DNA of 64,000 bases from Nitzschia sp. pyKryTriq1 (GCA_956465555.1 OY101121.1:2431462-2495461); one strand, 5' to 3'; shown: positions 22,542 through 34,839, counted from the first letter of the stretch. The notes: generated by a model from the letters alone, not told the origin. Made by a program: numbers and translations.

Positions 22542-24304
22542 ATTATATTATTTGTTGTTGCTGTTCTTCTTCTTCCTCTTCTTGTTGTTGTTGTATATGC
22601 GTATAGTACAAGTACGCGTCGGGTCGTTTCGCGTCGTTGCGTTCTTCTCTTGCTGCTTCTCTCGCTCAGTACGCAGTAAGTAGTCAGTACGTACGAAGTA
22701 CAGTATAGTAGTATCTACTTTATGAATCAATAAAAAAGATCCTTACAATCTCGCGTACAAGAGAGAGAGAGAGAGTAGAGATAAAGAGAGCAATCGTTCG
22801 GTAGTGGTTGGGGAGATGTTTTGTAGAGGACTATGACTAGAGACTAGTAGATAATAATATGATGGGTTTGTGATGTGCGGGGGATGTCAAAACGAATACG
22901 TCATGTTGTTGTTGATGTGCGTGCTACAGTTCGTACCTGGTAGGTGATACCTTACCGGTAATACATACCAGCATGAAAAGTGTCCGTCATTCGTCAGTGT
23001 CGGCAGCAAATACTTTGAATATTCAGGTATCTGCTGCCACAGACCGGGCGGAGCGACGACCGACCGACCGATGGTTCTTGATGATGATGCGAAGGGAAGA
23101 AAATGAGAAGAGCACAACATCATCATCACCATCATGACACCATCACCATCACCATCACCATCACCTAACCGCACTACCAACTATCGGACCGGTCGCAGCT
23201 AGCAAGCTTTTAAAAGCTCGTTGTGGTCGCAACACGAATGAATGAATGAATGAATGAATGAATGCATCAGTCAGTCAGTCAGTCATATTCGAACGAACTT
23301 GCTAGCTGTACAAGCAAGTACAGTACTCGTATCTACGACGCCGCCGAAAAAGTCAACACGACCCAAAACTTACCGGCAAACATATGAGCCATCCATTCCA
23401 CTCCATTCCATTCCTGTCCCCGCCTCCTCCTGTTGAGAACTCGAGGCATGATCATGTATGGATTCATCTTCAACAACAACACGCAAGGCCTTCTTCTTTA
23501 TAATAGTTAGTGGAGGCTTCAATTTCTTTGGTCGATCGATCGATCGATCAATCGAGAACTCGGATGACGGTAGTGGTGCTGGTCGGTGGTGGTCAGTGCT
23601 CGCACTTAGTCAGTCAGTGACACAACATCATGTTGTGCGTGCGTGCGTGTCATCGGCTCTGCGGTCGTGGTGGTGGCATTTATCTATCCTCGCTACTGAC
23701 TACTTACTAGCTCATCAGATAGATAGAAGAAGATGAGAACCATCATCATCGATCATCGATTATGATTATCGGGTGAAGGCAGGCAGGCAGGCAGGGCGAC
23801 GGAAGCCAAGGAGCAGTGAATTTCAAAGAACATCAATGTATTCTTTATGGGGCCAAGAGAGTACTGGTACATTGCTTGGTGTATGTACCGGTGGTAGAGG
23901 CAAGAATATCTGTGCTGGCGGGTCGCTAGCGGGCGAAGCTACGTTCTTTGCTTTCGTTTGCTTGTTTGTTTGTTGTACTGTATGTGCATACGAGTATGCG
24001 TTGTTGCACAAAGAAGTACAGTAGTAGTCTACAGGGAGGCGTGCGGAGAAGAATCTACAAAGAAACGCGAAGTCGCAATCGTATACCGACCGTCAGCAAA
24101 ATTACCACAGCAACCTGCTACAGCTGCCTGACAACGAAAACGACTCTCGTACCATCAACTGTGCTTGCTCATAAAAAAAACGAAAGAAAGAAAGAGCTAT
24201 TGAATCCATCCAAGCTTTCGTCCAGCATCATCATCATCATCATCCTGATCTCTCTTATTCCCATGCACCACCGCCGTCGGTAGAGTAATATTAGACCAAG
24301 AAGA
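22542..24304. other. Intergenic region, divergent promoters, no confident gene
   Basis: The spacer has TTC/TTG runs near 22550-22600, an AG run (22761-22776), ACC/ATC runs at 23110-23165, AATG and CAGT arrays (listed separately), GATC palindromic runs at 23533-23550 and an AGGC run near 23778-23796. Short open frames here follow the repeats, so none is called. Confidence 0.6.
23237..23285. repeat. AATG array followed by CAGT array
   Basis: About seven AATG units (23237-23264) are followed by about four CAGT units (23268-23285). Confidence 0.9.
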
Positions 24305-25855
24305 ATGGCTTCGCTCCTGAATCATCAAATGCAATTGGTCGGAGTCTGTCAACTTCATCAAGAAGCGGTCCAAGCTTTTGAAGCGAACGGTAACATCGAC
24401 CAAGCTCGAGTCTCCTTCATGACATGCTTTTCGACCATCAATCGGATCCTCAAACAAAACTTTAATGGCAATGAGCGTTCCCGATTGTCATCCTCCAAGG
24501 ATATTCTATTTCATTTCCCGGGATCTCCCTTGGCACCTCGAGCTACCGAAACTCCCACTTATTCCATCAGTACGGCGGCCATGTGTGATGATAATGATGA
24601 TAATGATAATCATACAGGTGGTGTTCTTCTCATAAGTCGAGCCGCCGCTGCCGCAGCCAGACGAAGAAGAAAACAAAGACAGAACCACCAGCACCACCTT
24701 AATCACAATCAAGACAATAATAACAATATCATGATGGTGAATACCAATACGGCTACTGGCACCAAAAGCAACGCCGGGCAGTCTTCCTCGCCTCCTCCCC
24801 AAACAAATTCCTCACGCGCTGTCCCATCTTCTCTCTCTTCCTCTTTTGAAACAACAGCATCTTCAGCATCTTCAGCATCATCGTCCGACGATCTCTCTCA
24901 TTCTTTGAGTCACCAAAACAAGAACAACAACTACAAGAAGAACTCTGGTTGTCATCAAGACGAACCAGAATTCGAACAACACGATCATGATGATCATTAT
25001 GATGATGATGATGATAGTACTCCCATTTATGCGGGAGTCTTGAATCTTCCCAAGCGTCCTACGATCAACCAGCTAGCCTTTGTATCCATGTACAATCTAG
25101 CGCTCGTGACGCATCTATCCGCTCTCGAGTACTACTACTACAATTACTATTACGCAGCAGAAGCAGAAGCACCTGCACCGTCGCCGTTGTCAGGATCGAG
25201 TTCTTATAGTAGTTGTACTAGTTGCAAAGACGAACAAGACAGCAGCAACAGCAGCAACGACAACGACAACTCCGAGCAAGACGAACTACTACATCAGCAT
25301 CAAATATTCATCACTTTGATTACGGCAGCCTGCAAGCTTTGGGAATTGGTGTGCTCGTTTCAGTGGCGCCCATGCTTGAAACTAGAACCAATTCATCGAC
25401 TTGCCATTTTGAACAACTTGGGACACGCCCAATACCTCATGGGCAGTACGAGACAAAGTCGAACGTGCTATGAACATCTTCTATCGGCCCTTCTTTCTGA
25501 ACAAGTCAGTAGCAGCGTCGGCGGCGATGTCGGCGTCAGCGGCGGCCCACATCATGGTGCTTCATCATTGTTCCAACAGCACCGGCAACAGCACCAACAA
25601 CGAGACGACGGCTCTCCCCGCGCACTTGTCCCCCCCGCCTATTCTTTCTTTCATTGCCGTGCCGTTTGGATGCTGCTAGTAGTTTTCGGAGAAGGGCACG
25701 CAGGAGAAGACGAAGAAGAAGAAGAAGTAGAAGAAAACGATGAAACTGAGGACAACCACCACCACAACAACAAGAAGAATCGTCCTTCTCCTCCTCTTTA
25801 TCGTCGTCATCCTCATCATCATCGCGTACAAGTCAGTGGGGCGTCGGCAGCATAA
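24305..25855 (+). CDS. TPR-like helical-repeat protein, one arm of an inverted gene pair
   Basis: This is a single-exon gene of 516 residues, starting at AAGAATGGCT. The ordered blocks are HQEAVQAFEANGNIDQARV (about 18-40), KRPTINQLAFVSMYNLAL (about 252-275), CKLWELVCSFQWRP (about 345) and LAILNNLGHAQYLMGSTRQS (about 366-385). These look like TPR helix pairs. Long His/Asn/Ser/Asp stretches lie between them and at the C-terminus. The protein is very close to the one at 30330-31868 in the opposite orientation, sharing whole runs of codons. No enzyme motif, signal peptide or membrane helix is visible. A protein-binding role is the family expectation only. Confidence 0.8.
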   Translation: MASLLNHQMQLVGVCQLHQEAVQAFEANGNIDQARVSFMTCFSTINRILKQNFNGNERSRLSSSKDILFHFPGSPLAPRATETPTYSISTAAMCDDNDDNDNHTGGVLLISRAAAAAARRRRKQRQNHQHHLNHNQDNNNNIMMVNTNTATGTKSNAGQSSSPPPQTNSSRAVPSSLSSSFETTASSASSASSSDDLSHSLSHQNKNNNYKKNSGCHQDEPEFEQHDHDDHYDDDDDSTPIYAGVLNLPKRPTINQLAFVSMYNLALVTHLSALEYYYYNYYYAAEAEAPAPSPLSGSSSYSSCTSCKDEQDSSNSSNDNDNSEQDELLHQHQIFITLITAACKLWELVCSFQWRPCLKLEPIHRLAILNNLGHAQYLMGSTRQSRTCYEHLLSALLSEQVSSSVGGDVGVSGGPHHGASSLFQQHRQQHQQRDDGSPRALVPPAYSFFHCRAVWMLLVVFGEGHAGEDEEEEEVEENDETEDNHHHNNKKNRPSPPLYRRHPHHHRVQVSGASAA

Positions 25856-26668
25856 TCAGCCCTCTCTACTACTCTAGTAGTAGCTATTAGCTCTAGAGCA
25901 GTTATACTACTACCCTTTACCTATGACCTACCTACTACTCTAGCTAGTAGAAACTCTAAACCATAGCTAGAATCTAAACTCGTACTACCACTAGTCTAGT
26001 AGTTGACAGGAACATTTCTGTATACGAGCCGTCTAGAGATGATGATGAGTGATAGTTAGTGCTACTTCTACTAGACTACTAGTAGTAGAGGGCTACTACT
26101 AGACTAGTATGAGCCATAAAGAAGAAGAATTCGTGGTGGTCCACTCCTACTACTAGAGGGTCGATACGATTGTGCCTAGTTTTTAGAATAGCATCAATGA
26201 ATGAATGGGTGGATGGATGGATGAATACAATCCAACCTACAAACGCAGCAAGGAACGCCATGAGGAAGAAAGCCCAGGAGCAACTGCCCGGTACTACTAC
26301 AAGTACTAGACCGGTAGTCTACTACTAGTAGCAGCATACAGTACGACCGTACCCGATGGAAACTGTCCACGAGTGCGCTCCTTCTCGCCGATAGCTACTA
26401 CCGCAGGTAGCACGAACAGCGGTACAGCCACAGGGAATGCAACAAAAGAACAATCATCCACACAAGGAGGGAGCACTGAAGGAATGCATCGTGCGCTCGC
26501 TCGCTCGATGGATCAAAGTGTGATGTTGTGGCATCTTCTTGAGAGTGGTTGGTAAGTATCGATCGTGCTTTTCCTTTTCCTCCTTTGCTACGAGCAGTGA
26601 GTGAGTCGTCATCTCTCTGTCAAAGTAAAGTAACGTACCGCGGAATAGTATATTACATAGTTCTTGTT
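25856..26668. other. Intergenic region, no confident gene
   Basis: The spacer is dense in CTACTA/TAGTAG motifs and palindromes at 25860-26110. An open frame at 26373-26555 ends in a GTAAGT donor-like site, but no matching downstream exon is seen, so it is not called. Confidence 0.55.
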
Positions 26669-26911
26669 TTAATACAGCTTTCCTGAGTGATAGGCAGTGT
26701 ACAATCCACCCATTCCCAAAATTGTCAAGGGGGCGCCAATGCCAATCAAAAAGACATTTTCAGCCATCTTGTGTTGGTGTTCTTGCATCCCCGCTTGTCG
26801 TAGATAAAACACGCTCGACAACGACCCCGTCGTAGCGCGCCGTTGAATCACTCGTCCAGCTGCGGTACTAATAGTAGTAGTGATGATCGCTTTTATTGCT
26901 GGACGACTCAT
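26669..26911 (-). CDS. Small single-helix membrane protein, possibly mitochondrial
   Basis: The protein is 80 residues long. The first 30 residues are rich in Arg, Thr, Ser and Ala with no acidic residue, as in a mitochondrial presequence. Then follow RQAGMQEHQHKMAEN and one membrane helix, VFLIGIGAPLTILGMGGLYTAY (about 53-74), with a short basic tail ending in KLY. Composition is free of repeats, unlike the surrounding spacer, which supports a real gene. Size and layout resemble small accessory subunits of respiratory complexes, but I recognise no specific family. Confidence 0.65.
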   Translation of the reverse strand: MSRPAIKAIITTTISTAAGRVIQRRATTGSLSSVFYLRQAGMQEHQHKMAENVFLIGIGAPLTILGMGGLYTAYHSGKLY

Positions 26912-28490
26912 ATTATATTCTTATGACAATGATGATGATGGCCGATATGCCGAGATGCCGCCGATGCCGATGGTGGTAGTGGAGTAGTTGTTGTTTTGCT
27001 ATGTGCTAGCTCTCGGGGTACAGTAGGAGTCTACCGGCGGTAGAGTGAGTGTGAGTATATTAGTGGAGAGTAGAGTACCAGGTACTGTACCGTACTGAAC
27101 GCGTGATCTTGGGTCCCAGGAAGGCAGGAGGCAGGGTTCCGCCATGGTCAAAGCATACCGGTAGCACGCTTATTCTCGCTCGGGCGGTGCGGCATTGTTT
27201 TTAACCGTGTGAGAATCTCCAGAATCATCTCGCACGGTCGCACCAAGGACTGTACTGCGCTATCCAGCACGTCCCCCTTGTTGGATAACGCGTCACAAGT
27301 CACTATCGTCCGTGACGTCGCATTCCAACATATCATACGTTGGAATACTCCGAAAGCTTCGACTTGCAAATACCTGCATTTTGGTCGTAAGTCCCGAAAG
27401 CGGTTGCATCGTAGACATGGTACATTTTTCTACGGCGGCGAAGCGACCACGTAGGATGAGGAATGAGGAGATCCAAAAAAATCGCCCGGACAAATTTATG
27501 TTCTTCGGTTCCCAAAATGAACGGACGACGGACGGGAATGTGTCGCGACACAACATTTCATCTTTTTCAAACGAAGCCTCCTTCAACTTCTCCAATGAAT
27601 TCTGGCATGAGTTCAAGTTGGAAACGATTGAAGCAAGTTGATTGGTCCATCTGTGTGTTTCTACGAAGGGTTTGACGTGTTGGTCGGAACACCAGGGTTG
27701 ATTCTGATGGTTTTCAGGGCCCGCCCCGAAACAAAAATGTGTCGCACCTAAGTCTCGAAAGCGGTGATAAGTTCCGAAAGCGATTTTTGAGGCGCAGATC
27801 TTCTAAGAGTACTGTACTGCACTACAAGTACAAGTACAAGTACAAGTACGCACGGTAGAGCCAGCAAGTTCATTTGGTGCAGGAAAAGGCGGAACGGATA
27901 GATTGAGGTTCGTTCTCATTTGGATGATCTACTGGATCGCCTTGCGAACGAGAAAAATGTCTGTTCTACGTGTAAATCTTACCAATGACCCACGTAATAA
28001 GTGTTACTTGGCCGGCCAAACTGTTCTCCAATTTCGAACACAGATTAAGTGTCGCGCTATGCACTTCGTAGGTACAAAAAAGTGCGTCAAGCATCAACAC
28101 AATTGTACCGTACTCCTTTTTGTGCTCCTCCTTCCCCTTTTCCGCTAATTTAAAATAAAATCTGCATGATGCATGGTAATGGGTAAATTGTGTTGCCACG
28201 CATCACCCGATAGTTCAAGGACAGGGCTTTAAAAAGCTCTTTGGGGCTTCGCAATCAATGATGAGAACCACATTCCGATGTCAACTTGTGAACAAAAGCG
28301 GTTGAAGCGACTGCATGATTTCGAGACCACAAAGAACTGACGAAAGAGGAAACAATTGAAATTGCGGACCTATACGTCGTACGCGTGTACAGTACTAACT
28401 GTACGCGATATTCCATCCATCCTTCCATCCCCGCATTCCGTGACCCAGAGCAGCAAGTCTATACAACATAAAATCACCACCCTCATCACC
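26912..28490. other. Intergenic region with degenerate non-repetitive segment
   Basis: About 27120-28250 is much less repetitive than the usual spacer. It carries three copies of a short motif, TAAGTYYCGAAAGCG (about 27389, 27752 and 27769). Overlapping open frames on both strands (27148-27675) show no domain. It may be a relic of an older element or gene. An ACAAGT run lies near 27826-27847. Confidence 0.5.
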
Positions 28491-29738
28491 ATGAGGACCA
28501 TTAGCAGCATGACTCCTCCTCCTCAGCCTCAAGCACCCTCCTCCTCCCGACGCCATGATGATCAACATCCTCGTCGTCGTCATCATCATCATCATCATCA
28601 AAAACAACATCAAGAGCTACTGGCCATTGCAAGCCTTCACAAAGAGGCGTTGGTGTACCTTGAAGAAGAAAACAACCTGGATGCCGCTCGAGGTTGTTTC
28701 AACACTGTCTTTACGACAGTTACAAGACTTTTACGCGAGACTCCTCCCAGCAATCTGAATCATCATAATCGCGACGACGTCTTTTACTTTCGAGGCTCGC
28801 CTCTGGTACGAGAGAGCTCCATGAGCCCCGTGTTCAGTTCGGCCCAACGTAGTACACGTACATCACGTACCAACCATCCTGCAGGTACTGCTGCCACTAC
28901 TTCTAGTAGTAGTAGTAGTAGTAGTAGTAGTGGAAGAGGAGCAAAGAACGACGACGACGACGACTCGGAAGTATTTGCTCTGCCCACCACCGCCGCGGCT
29001 GCTACTACTACTAGTAGTAGTACTACCTCAAGAAGCTCCAGCACTTCTTCCTCCTCCAACAAGTCTCGACCCTCGCCATTCCACGGCGGCAATGGCGATG
29101 CCGAGGACGACGACGACGAGGACTTTTTGCCTATCTTTCATCGAGCTCTGCATCTGCCGAAACTGGCAACGATCAATCACTTTGTCTTTTGCACTCTGTA
29201 CAATCTCGCTCTGTCGACCCATTTGTCGGCACTTGCTGCCGCTGAACAAGAAGATAATCAAGAAGAACAAGAAGACGCCTCATCCTCCGGGTCCTCCTCC
29301 GCGTCCTCACCCTCGTCGTCCCCTCCCATCCCCATCAGCATGATCCTCATGCGTCGGGCCGCCAAACAATGGGGGCTGGTATACGCGTTGCAATGGCGCA
29401 AAGGTCTCAATATTCGTGCGGATCACGGGCTGGCGATTCTTTTGAATCTGGGACATGCCAAGTCATGGGCGACAGCAGCAGCAGCAGCAGCAGCAGGAGG
29501 AGGAGGCGATGCTAAAGCTGATGCTGGTGCTAAAGCTGGTGTTGATCATGATTCGTTGTCAGAAAGCAGCAAGATTTGTTATCAAAACATTTTGAGTGCC
29601 ATTCAGATTCTGGACAGTCGGAATCAAAATGTTCCCCACAAGGCGTTTTATTTGTACAATGCCTTTCGAATGTTGGCTAATACTGGTGGCCGCGGCGGAG
29701 GACGACGACGCCATCATCATACGGCCTTGGCAGCATAG
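28491..29738 (+). CDS. TPR-like helical-repeat protein (divergent paralog between the inverted pair)
   Basis: The protein is 415 residues long from the ATG in CACCATGAG. The open frame runs 45 codons further upstream, but that part is not shared with its paralogs. Blocks shared with 24305 and 30330 are SLHKEALVYLEEENNLDAA, LPKLATINHFVFCTLYNLAL, KQWGLVYALQWRKGLN and LAILLNLGHAKSWA, then a C-terminal YLYNAFRMLA helix. Ser, Asp and Ala runs lie between them. Similarity is clear but far lower than between the two flanking copies, so this is an older paralog. Function is unknown. Confidence 0.78.
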   Translation: MRTISSMTPPPQPQAPSSSRRHDDQHPRRRHHHHHHQKQHQELLAIASLHKEALVYLEEENNLDAARGCFNTVFTTVTRLLRETPPSNLNHHNRDDVFYFRGSPLVRESSMSPVFSSAQRSTRTSRTNHPAGTAATTSSSSSSSSSSGRGAKNDDDDDSEVFALPTTAAAATTTSSSTTSRSSSTSSSSNKSRPSPFHGGNGDAEDDDDEDFLPIFHRALHLPKLATINHFVFCTLYNLALSTHLSALAAAEQEDNQEEQEDASSSGSSSASSPSSSPPIPISMILMRRAAKQWGLVYALQWRKGLNIRADHGLAILLNLGHAKSWATAAAAAAAGGGGDAKADAGAKAGVDHDSLSESSKICYQNILSAIQILDSRNQNVPHKAFYLYNAFRMLANTGGRGGGRRRHHHTALAA

Positions 29739-30329
29739 CATAGCATAGCACGATGAGTAGCAAAAAAAATTATACTAGTATGGTACTGAACGATGCTAGT
29801 ACTGTAGTTGCAGCAGGTTGACTTGAATTAGTGGAGGACGACTGTTTGTTTGCGACCTTCCAATAGTACTATTTGGACGATCATGATGCATTGCCGACGA
29901 TGAGATAATCATCATCATGCAACAACATCATCATGCAACAACAAGTGGCCTAGTACTAGTTAGTAGATGATGATTCTTCAAGATGGACCACGAGGACAAG
30001 AAGGCACCAATCAAGAAAGAGGCGGCTTGTTCAACAACCTGCTCAACAAGAAGGCAGAAGAATGATCACCACATCCACCGCGGCCAGTACACCAGCTAGT
30101 ACTAGTAGTACTCCTCTCTACTAGTATTCGAGAACTACTTATACTCTACTAGTAGAGTAGTACTAGTAGTAGTAAGCTACAGTAGTAGTAGTACTCTAGC
30201 TTTACTCTACTCCTAGTAGACCACCTTAAAAAAGCTAATAGTAGTAGTAGTAGTAGTTAGATCATAGTTACAGCAGCAGGGTAGTAGCAACGACTAAGAT
30301 ACTACTCCTGCAAATGCTAGAGAGAGGGA
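29739..30329. other. Intergenic region between converging paralogs
   Basis: CTAGTA/TAGTAG runs and short palindromes dominate (30090-30290). CATCATCATGCAACAA is repeated near 29910-29945. No gene is seen. Confidence 0.6.
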
Positions 30330-31115
30330 TCATGCTGCCGATGCTCCACTCCTGCTGCCTTGTACGCGATGAGGATGACGACGACGATGAGGAGGAGTAG
30401 GATTCTTGTTGTTGTTGTTGTTGTTGCCATTGTCATCATTGTCCTCATTTTCATCGTTTTCTTGTTCTTCTCCGAGAACTACTAGCAGCATCCAAACGGC
30501 ACGGCTGTGAAAAAAAGAATGGGGGACCAGTGCGCGAGGAGAGCTGTCGTCTCGTTGTTGTTGTTGTTGTTGTTGGAACGGTGCGTCATTGCTAGTAGCA
30601 GTAGTAGTTCGGGTGATGCTGGTGATGCTGCTGGCACTGCTGCTGACTTGTGGTGGAACAAGAAGAAGGGCCGCTAGAACATGTTCATAGCAGGTTCGAC
30701 TTTGTCTCGTACTGCCCATGAGGTATTGGGCATGTCCCAAGTTGTTCAAAATGGCAAGTCGGTGAATTGGTTCTAGTTTCAAGCAGGGGCGCCACTGAAA
30801 CGAGTACACCAATTCCCAAAGCTTGCAGGCTGCCGTAATCAAAGTGATGAATATTGTTGGTGGATCATCATGATTTCGTTGTTCTTCCTGCTCGGAGTTC
30901 TTGTTGTCACTACGACTATAAGAACTTGATCCTGACATTGACGACGGTGCAGGTGCAGGTGCTTCTGCTTCTGCTGCGTAATAGTAATTGTAGTAGTAGT
31001 ACTCGAGAGCGGATAGATGCGTCACGAGCGCTAGATTGTACATGGATACAAAGGCAAGCTGGTTGATCGTAGGACGCTTGGGAAGATTCAAGACTCCCGC
31101 ATAAATGGGAGTACT

Positions 31116-31147
<32 letters not shown>

Positions 31148-31868
31148 AATGATCATCATGATCGTGTTGTTCGAATTCTTGTTCGTCTTGATGATCATAA
31201 TCAAAATCATTACCGGCAGCATTATCATGATCATAATGATAACGAGGATCAGAGGAGTCCTTGTTGTGGTTGTTCAAACAAGAATGCGAGGGATCACCCG
31301 ATGCTGCTGAAGATGCTGCTGCTGTTTCAAAAGAGGAAGAGAGAGAAGATGGGCAAGCGCGTGAGGAATTTGTTTGGAGAAGAGGCGAGGGGGACTGCCC
31401 GGCGTTGCTTTTGGTGCTAGGAGTAGCCGGATTGGTATTATTCACCATCATGATATTGTTATTATTGTCTTGATTGTGATTGAGGTGGCGTTGGTGGTGG
31501 TGGTGCTGGTGGTTCTGTCTTCTTCTTCGTCTGGCTGCAGCGGCGGCCTTGGCGGCGGCTCGACTTAAGAGAAGAACGCCGGCATTGATGGAATAGGTGG
31601 GAGTTTCGGTAGCTCGAGGCGCCAAGGGAGATCCAGGGAAATGAAATAGAACATCCTTGGACGATGACAATCGGGAGCGCCCATTGTCATTATAGTTTTG
31701 TTTGAGGATCCGATTGATGGTCGAAAAGCATGACATGAAGGAGACTCGAGCCCGGTCGATGTTACCGTTCGCTTCAAAAGCTTGGACCGCTTCTTGATGA
31801 AGTCGACAGACTTCGACCAATTGCATTTGATGTTGCTTCAGCAAGAGATTTTTTGAGGACGACACCAT
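30330..31868 (-). CDS. TPR-like helical-repeat protein, other arm of the inverted gene pair
   Basis: The protein is 512 residues long. The start at 31868 is preferred over an in-frame ATG at 31910 because AAGAATGG there aligns with the start of its inverted partner at 24305. It shares the same blocks (HQEAVQAFEANGNIDRARV, RPTINQLAFVSMYNLAL, KLWELVYSFQWRP, LNNLGHAQYLMGSTRQSR) almost residue for residue. The main differences are in lengths of Asp, Gln, His and Asn runs and in a few substitutions. This points to recent duplication in inverted orientation followed by microsatellite drift inside coding sequence. No enzymatic motif is present. Confidence 0.8.
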
Positions 31869-33046
31869 TCTTCTTCGTCTACTACAACTAGTAGTATTAG
31901 TAGTAGTCATCTGTCTGTTCTTGTTGATATGGTCTAGTGTTGCATTCGATACGATGGGTGAGTAGAGTATTACGAAGCAATGGTGATATCGTGTGCAGTT
32001 GCGATTGTGTGCGATGTTGTGATGAGAGAGAGAAAGATAGAGAGAGAGAGAGAGAGTTACGTGATTTCTTTGTGCTCGTCATCATCATCATCATCATGCC
32101 TGACGGTATTATCGGGTCTGACTCGACGACTCCACCCCCTTCCAAAAGCAAGAAGGAGAAAAACAATGCCATCATCTCAATCTGTTCATGCCACCAAGAC
32201 CTTATTTGCCAACAACGTCAGAGTTTTCTCACTTATAGAGCGAGCGATTGAAAAGAGTCCCGCTTCTCCGGCATCAATAGCGCATCATGCATGCATCGGA
32301 TGAATAAAGCAAGACACATACGAACCATCTGCTTGAAGATCCGTTCAAGTTCAAGCAAGTGCCTTATGGCACTTGAAGTTGGCACCCACGGTTGGGGTCG
32401 TCTTGGCTCTCCGACTTAACGTAGGTAATCGAGCGAAGTGAATGGAACAGCTGCCGCTAGCTACACGTGCGTACTAACTATCTTACAGCAACGAAGGAAA
32501 GTTCAATGCACTCCTCCTCCTTCTCGATGATGAATGAATGATCGACTTTGCACGGACGGAGGTCAGACGTGAGAAGATGTACAGTACACTACAGTACGTC
32601 CGTCCGTGCATCCCACAGTACGTCAATTTCATTTTCAAGCTTCCGAAAGCTTGATCGCAAAGTCAAACATCAAACATCAAACATCAACAGAAAGTCAAGT
32701 CAAGTACTCAATATTGCGATCGGATCCAGCAAAACAAGCCCAGCGATGATACTACTAAGATGTAGGATTGTATCGAGCTTGAGTTGCCGCCACGCAAAAA
32801 AGCGATGATTACACTACACTACACACACACACACACACACTACACACACACACACAAGAACAATGACGGCGCGGCGGGCCGTAGACGACGAGAGTTCCGT
32901 CGCGATACGACCCGTACAGTACATGTACTTCTTGTGCCACCGACCGTAGGGGGACCTTTGCAATAGTATTGCTGGTATTGCTGGTATTGCTGGTATTGCC
33001 AATACTGTAATATAATATTATTATTGCATTCTGCATTATTCACACC
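31869..33046. other. Intergenic region, divergent promoters, no gene seen
   Basis: This spacer has GA runs (about 32020-32056), an ATC run near 32076-32095, CA repeats (32819-32857) and a TATTGCTGG triplicate (about 32966-32998). No convincing open frame is present. Confidence 0.6.
32819..32857. repeat. CA dinucleotide arrays
   Basis: Two ACACAC blocks are separated by ACTACAC, about 230 bp upstream of the MFS transporter start. Confidence 0.85.
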
Positions 33047-34807
33047 ATGTCACTGGCATCGTTTTCTCCCCATCCAGCAGCAGCTGCTACTGCTACTGCT
33101 ACTGCTGCTGCTGCTCCTGGTGCCAGCACGGCAAAGCGATCGCCGATAGTAATAAAGGACGAGGATGTGACGAGTAGTAGTACGAATATTAATGCACGAT
33201 CATCATCGCCAGTATCATCGTCACTGCCCATCAGCAGCATGCCGGGACGGTTGCATTATCCAGCAATGACTTCCTCATCGGGACGTCCGCTGCTGCTGCT
33301 GGATCATCATCAGCAGCATCAGCAGCAACAGCAGCAGCAGCAGCAACAGCAGCAACAGCAGCAACAGCAGCAGCATCATCATCAGCAGCAGCAGCATCAG
33401 CAGCAGCCTGCAACGAAGGCAAAGGCACATCATTTTCATGTACTGCCGGTATTGCTATTGGAATTTCTCGCCTTGGCCTTGACCCGCGCCGTCTTGCCAG
33501 GAATGTTATTGCAAGCCTATGGCCATTCGACGTATCTCGTATTGGGATGTGCCGATTGTATCAAGGGACTATTGGCCTTTATCGCCTGTCCCCTCTTTGG
33601 CAAATGGTCCGATCGAATCGGACGTCGACCCTGTCTTTTTTGGACAGTGTTGGGGACCTGTGCTCCCGTTTGCAGTCTGGCCCTGTTTCCATGGAAATCC
33701 ATGTCCACATCCATGTCATCCAGCAATGATGATGAGATGATTGAATTGCCGCCCATGGCCATTCCAGTATTTGTCGTCTTGCTGAGTCTGTCGGGTCTCT
33801 TTACCTCGACCTTTACGTTGATCTTTTGTTATATCAACGACACGATACCAACAACAACATCATCCACATCATATACATCCACATCATCATATACATATGC
33901 AAACAAGCACCAACAGCACAAGCAACAACAAAAAGAAGCACGAGTTAGTGCCTATGGATTGGCCTTGGCAACCTTTGGTCTGTCCTTTACCGTGGGACCC
34001 ATGGCGGGAGGATACTTGGCCCAATCCAATCCGCATTGGGTATTTGCCACCTCGTTACTATTGACGATATTGGATCTACTCTATATTGCCTTTTATCTAC
34101 CAGAATCGAAGCAACAAGATGTGGATACTACTTTTGTCGGTACTACTACTACTACCGCTGCTGCTGCTGATGGTGCTGCTGGTGGAGCACAGTCGGTCGT
34201 TTCGACATCTTCCACTACAGCAGCATTATCCATATCCTTGCTGTTTCAAGAACACTTTGCTACGATGCTTCCTAGTCGTGCTACACGTACTAGTACTACT
34301 ACCTGGTGGAAACCACAAGATGATTCGATTCTTCAAGTGTTGAGACAAGATCCCTTTCTTCGGACCGTCGGGACGATTGCATTCCTTTATTATACTGGAT
34401 TATGGGCCGTCATTTCGACATTATCCATTTATGCCGTACAACAATTTCATTTCTCACCGTCCCAATTGGGCGAACTCATGAGCGCCTTGGGATTTTGTAC
34501 CATGATGGCCGAAGCCGTATTGGTACGATGGCTCGTTCCGAAATGGGGAGAAACGAAAAGTATTCAAATGGGACTGGCCAGTTTTGCGGTACAATGTTTT
34601 GTATTGGGCATGGCGTATGAATCGTGGCATTTATTTGTCTGCGTCGCCTGTTCGTTATTGGGAAATTTGGTATATCCCAGTATTTCCAGTTTGGTCACCA
34701 ATGTTGTCGAACCATCCCGACAAGGAGAAGCCTTGGGTGCCTTGAATGGAATCAAGGCATTGACGGAAGGGATTGGACCACTTGTATTTGGTGCCTGCAT
34801 GACACTT

Positions 34808-34839
<32 letters not shown>

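Noticed and set aside
26373-26555. 60-codon frame ending in a GTAAGT donor-like site
   Set aside because: No downstream exon in a matching frame is seen before the opposed small gene at 26669-26911.
27148-27675. Overlapping open frames of 70-110 codons on both strands
   Set aside because: Neither strand shows a domain or splice continuation. The mutual overlap suggests chance openness in less repetitive DNA.
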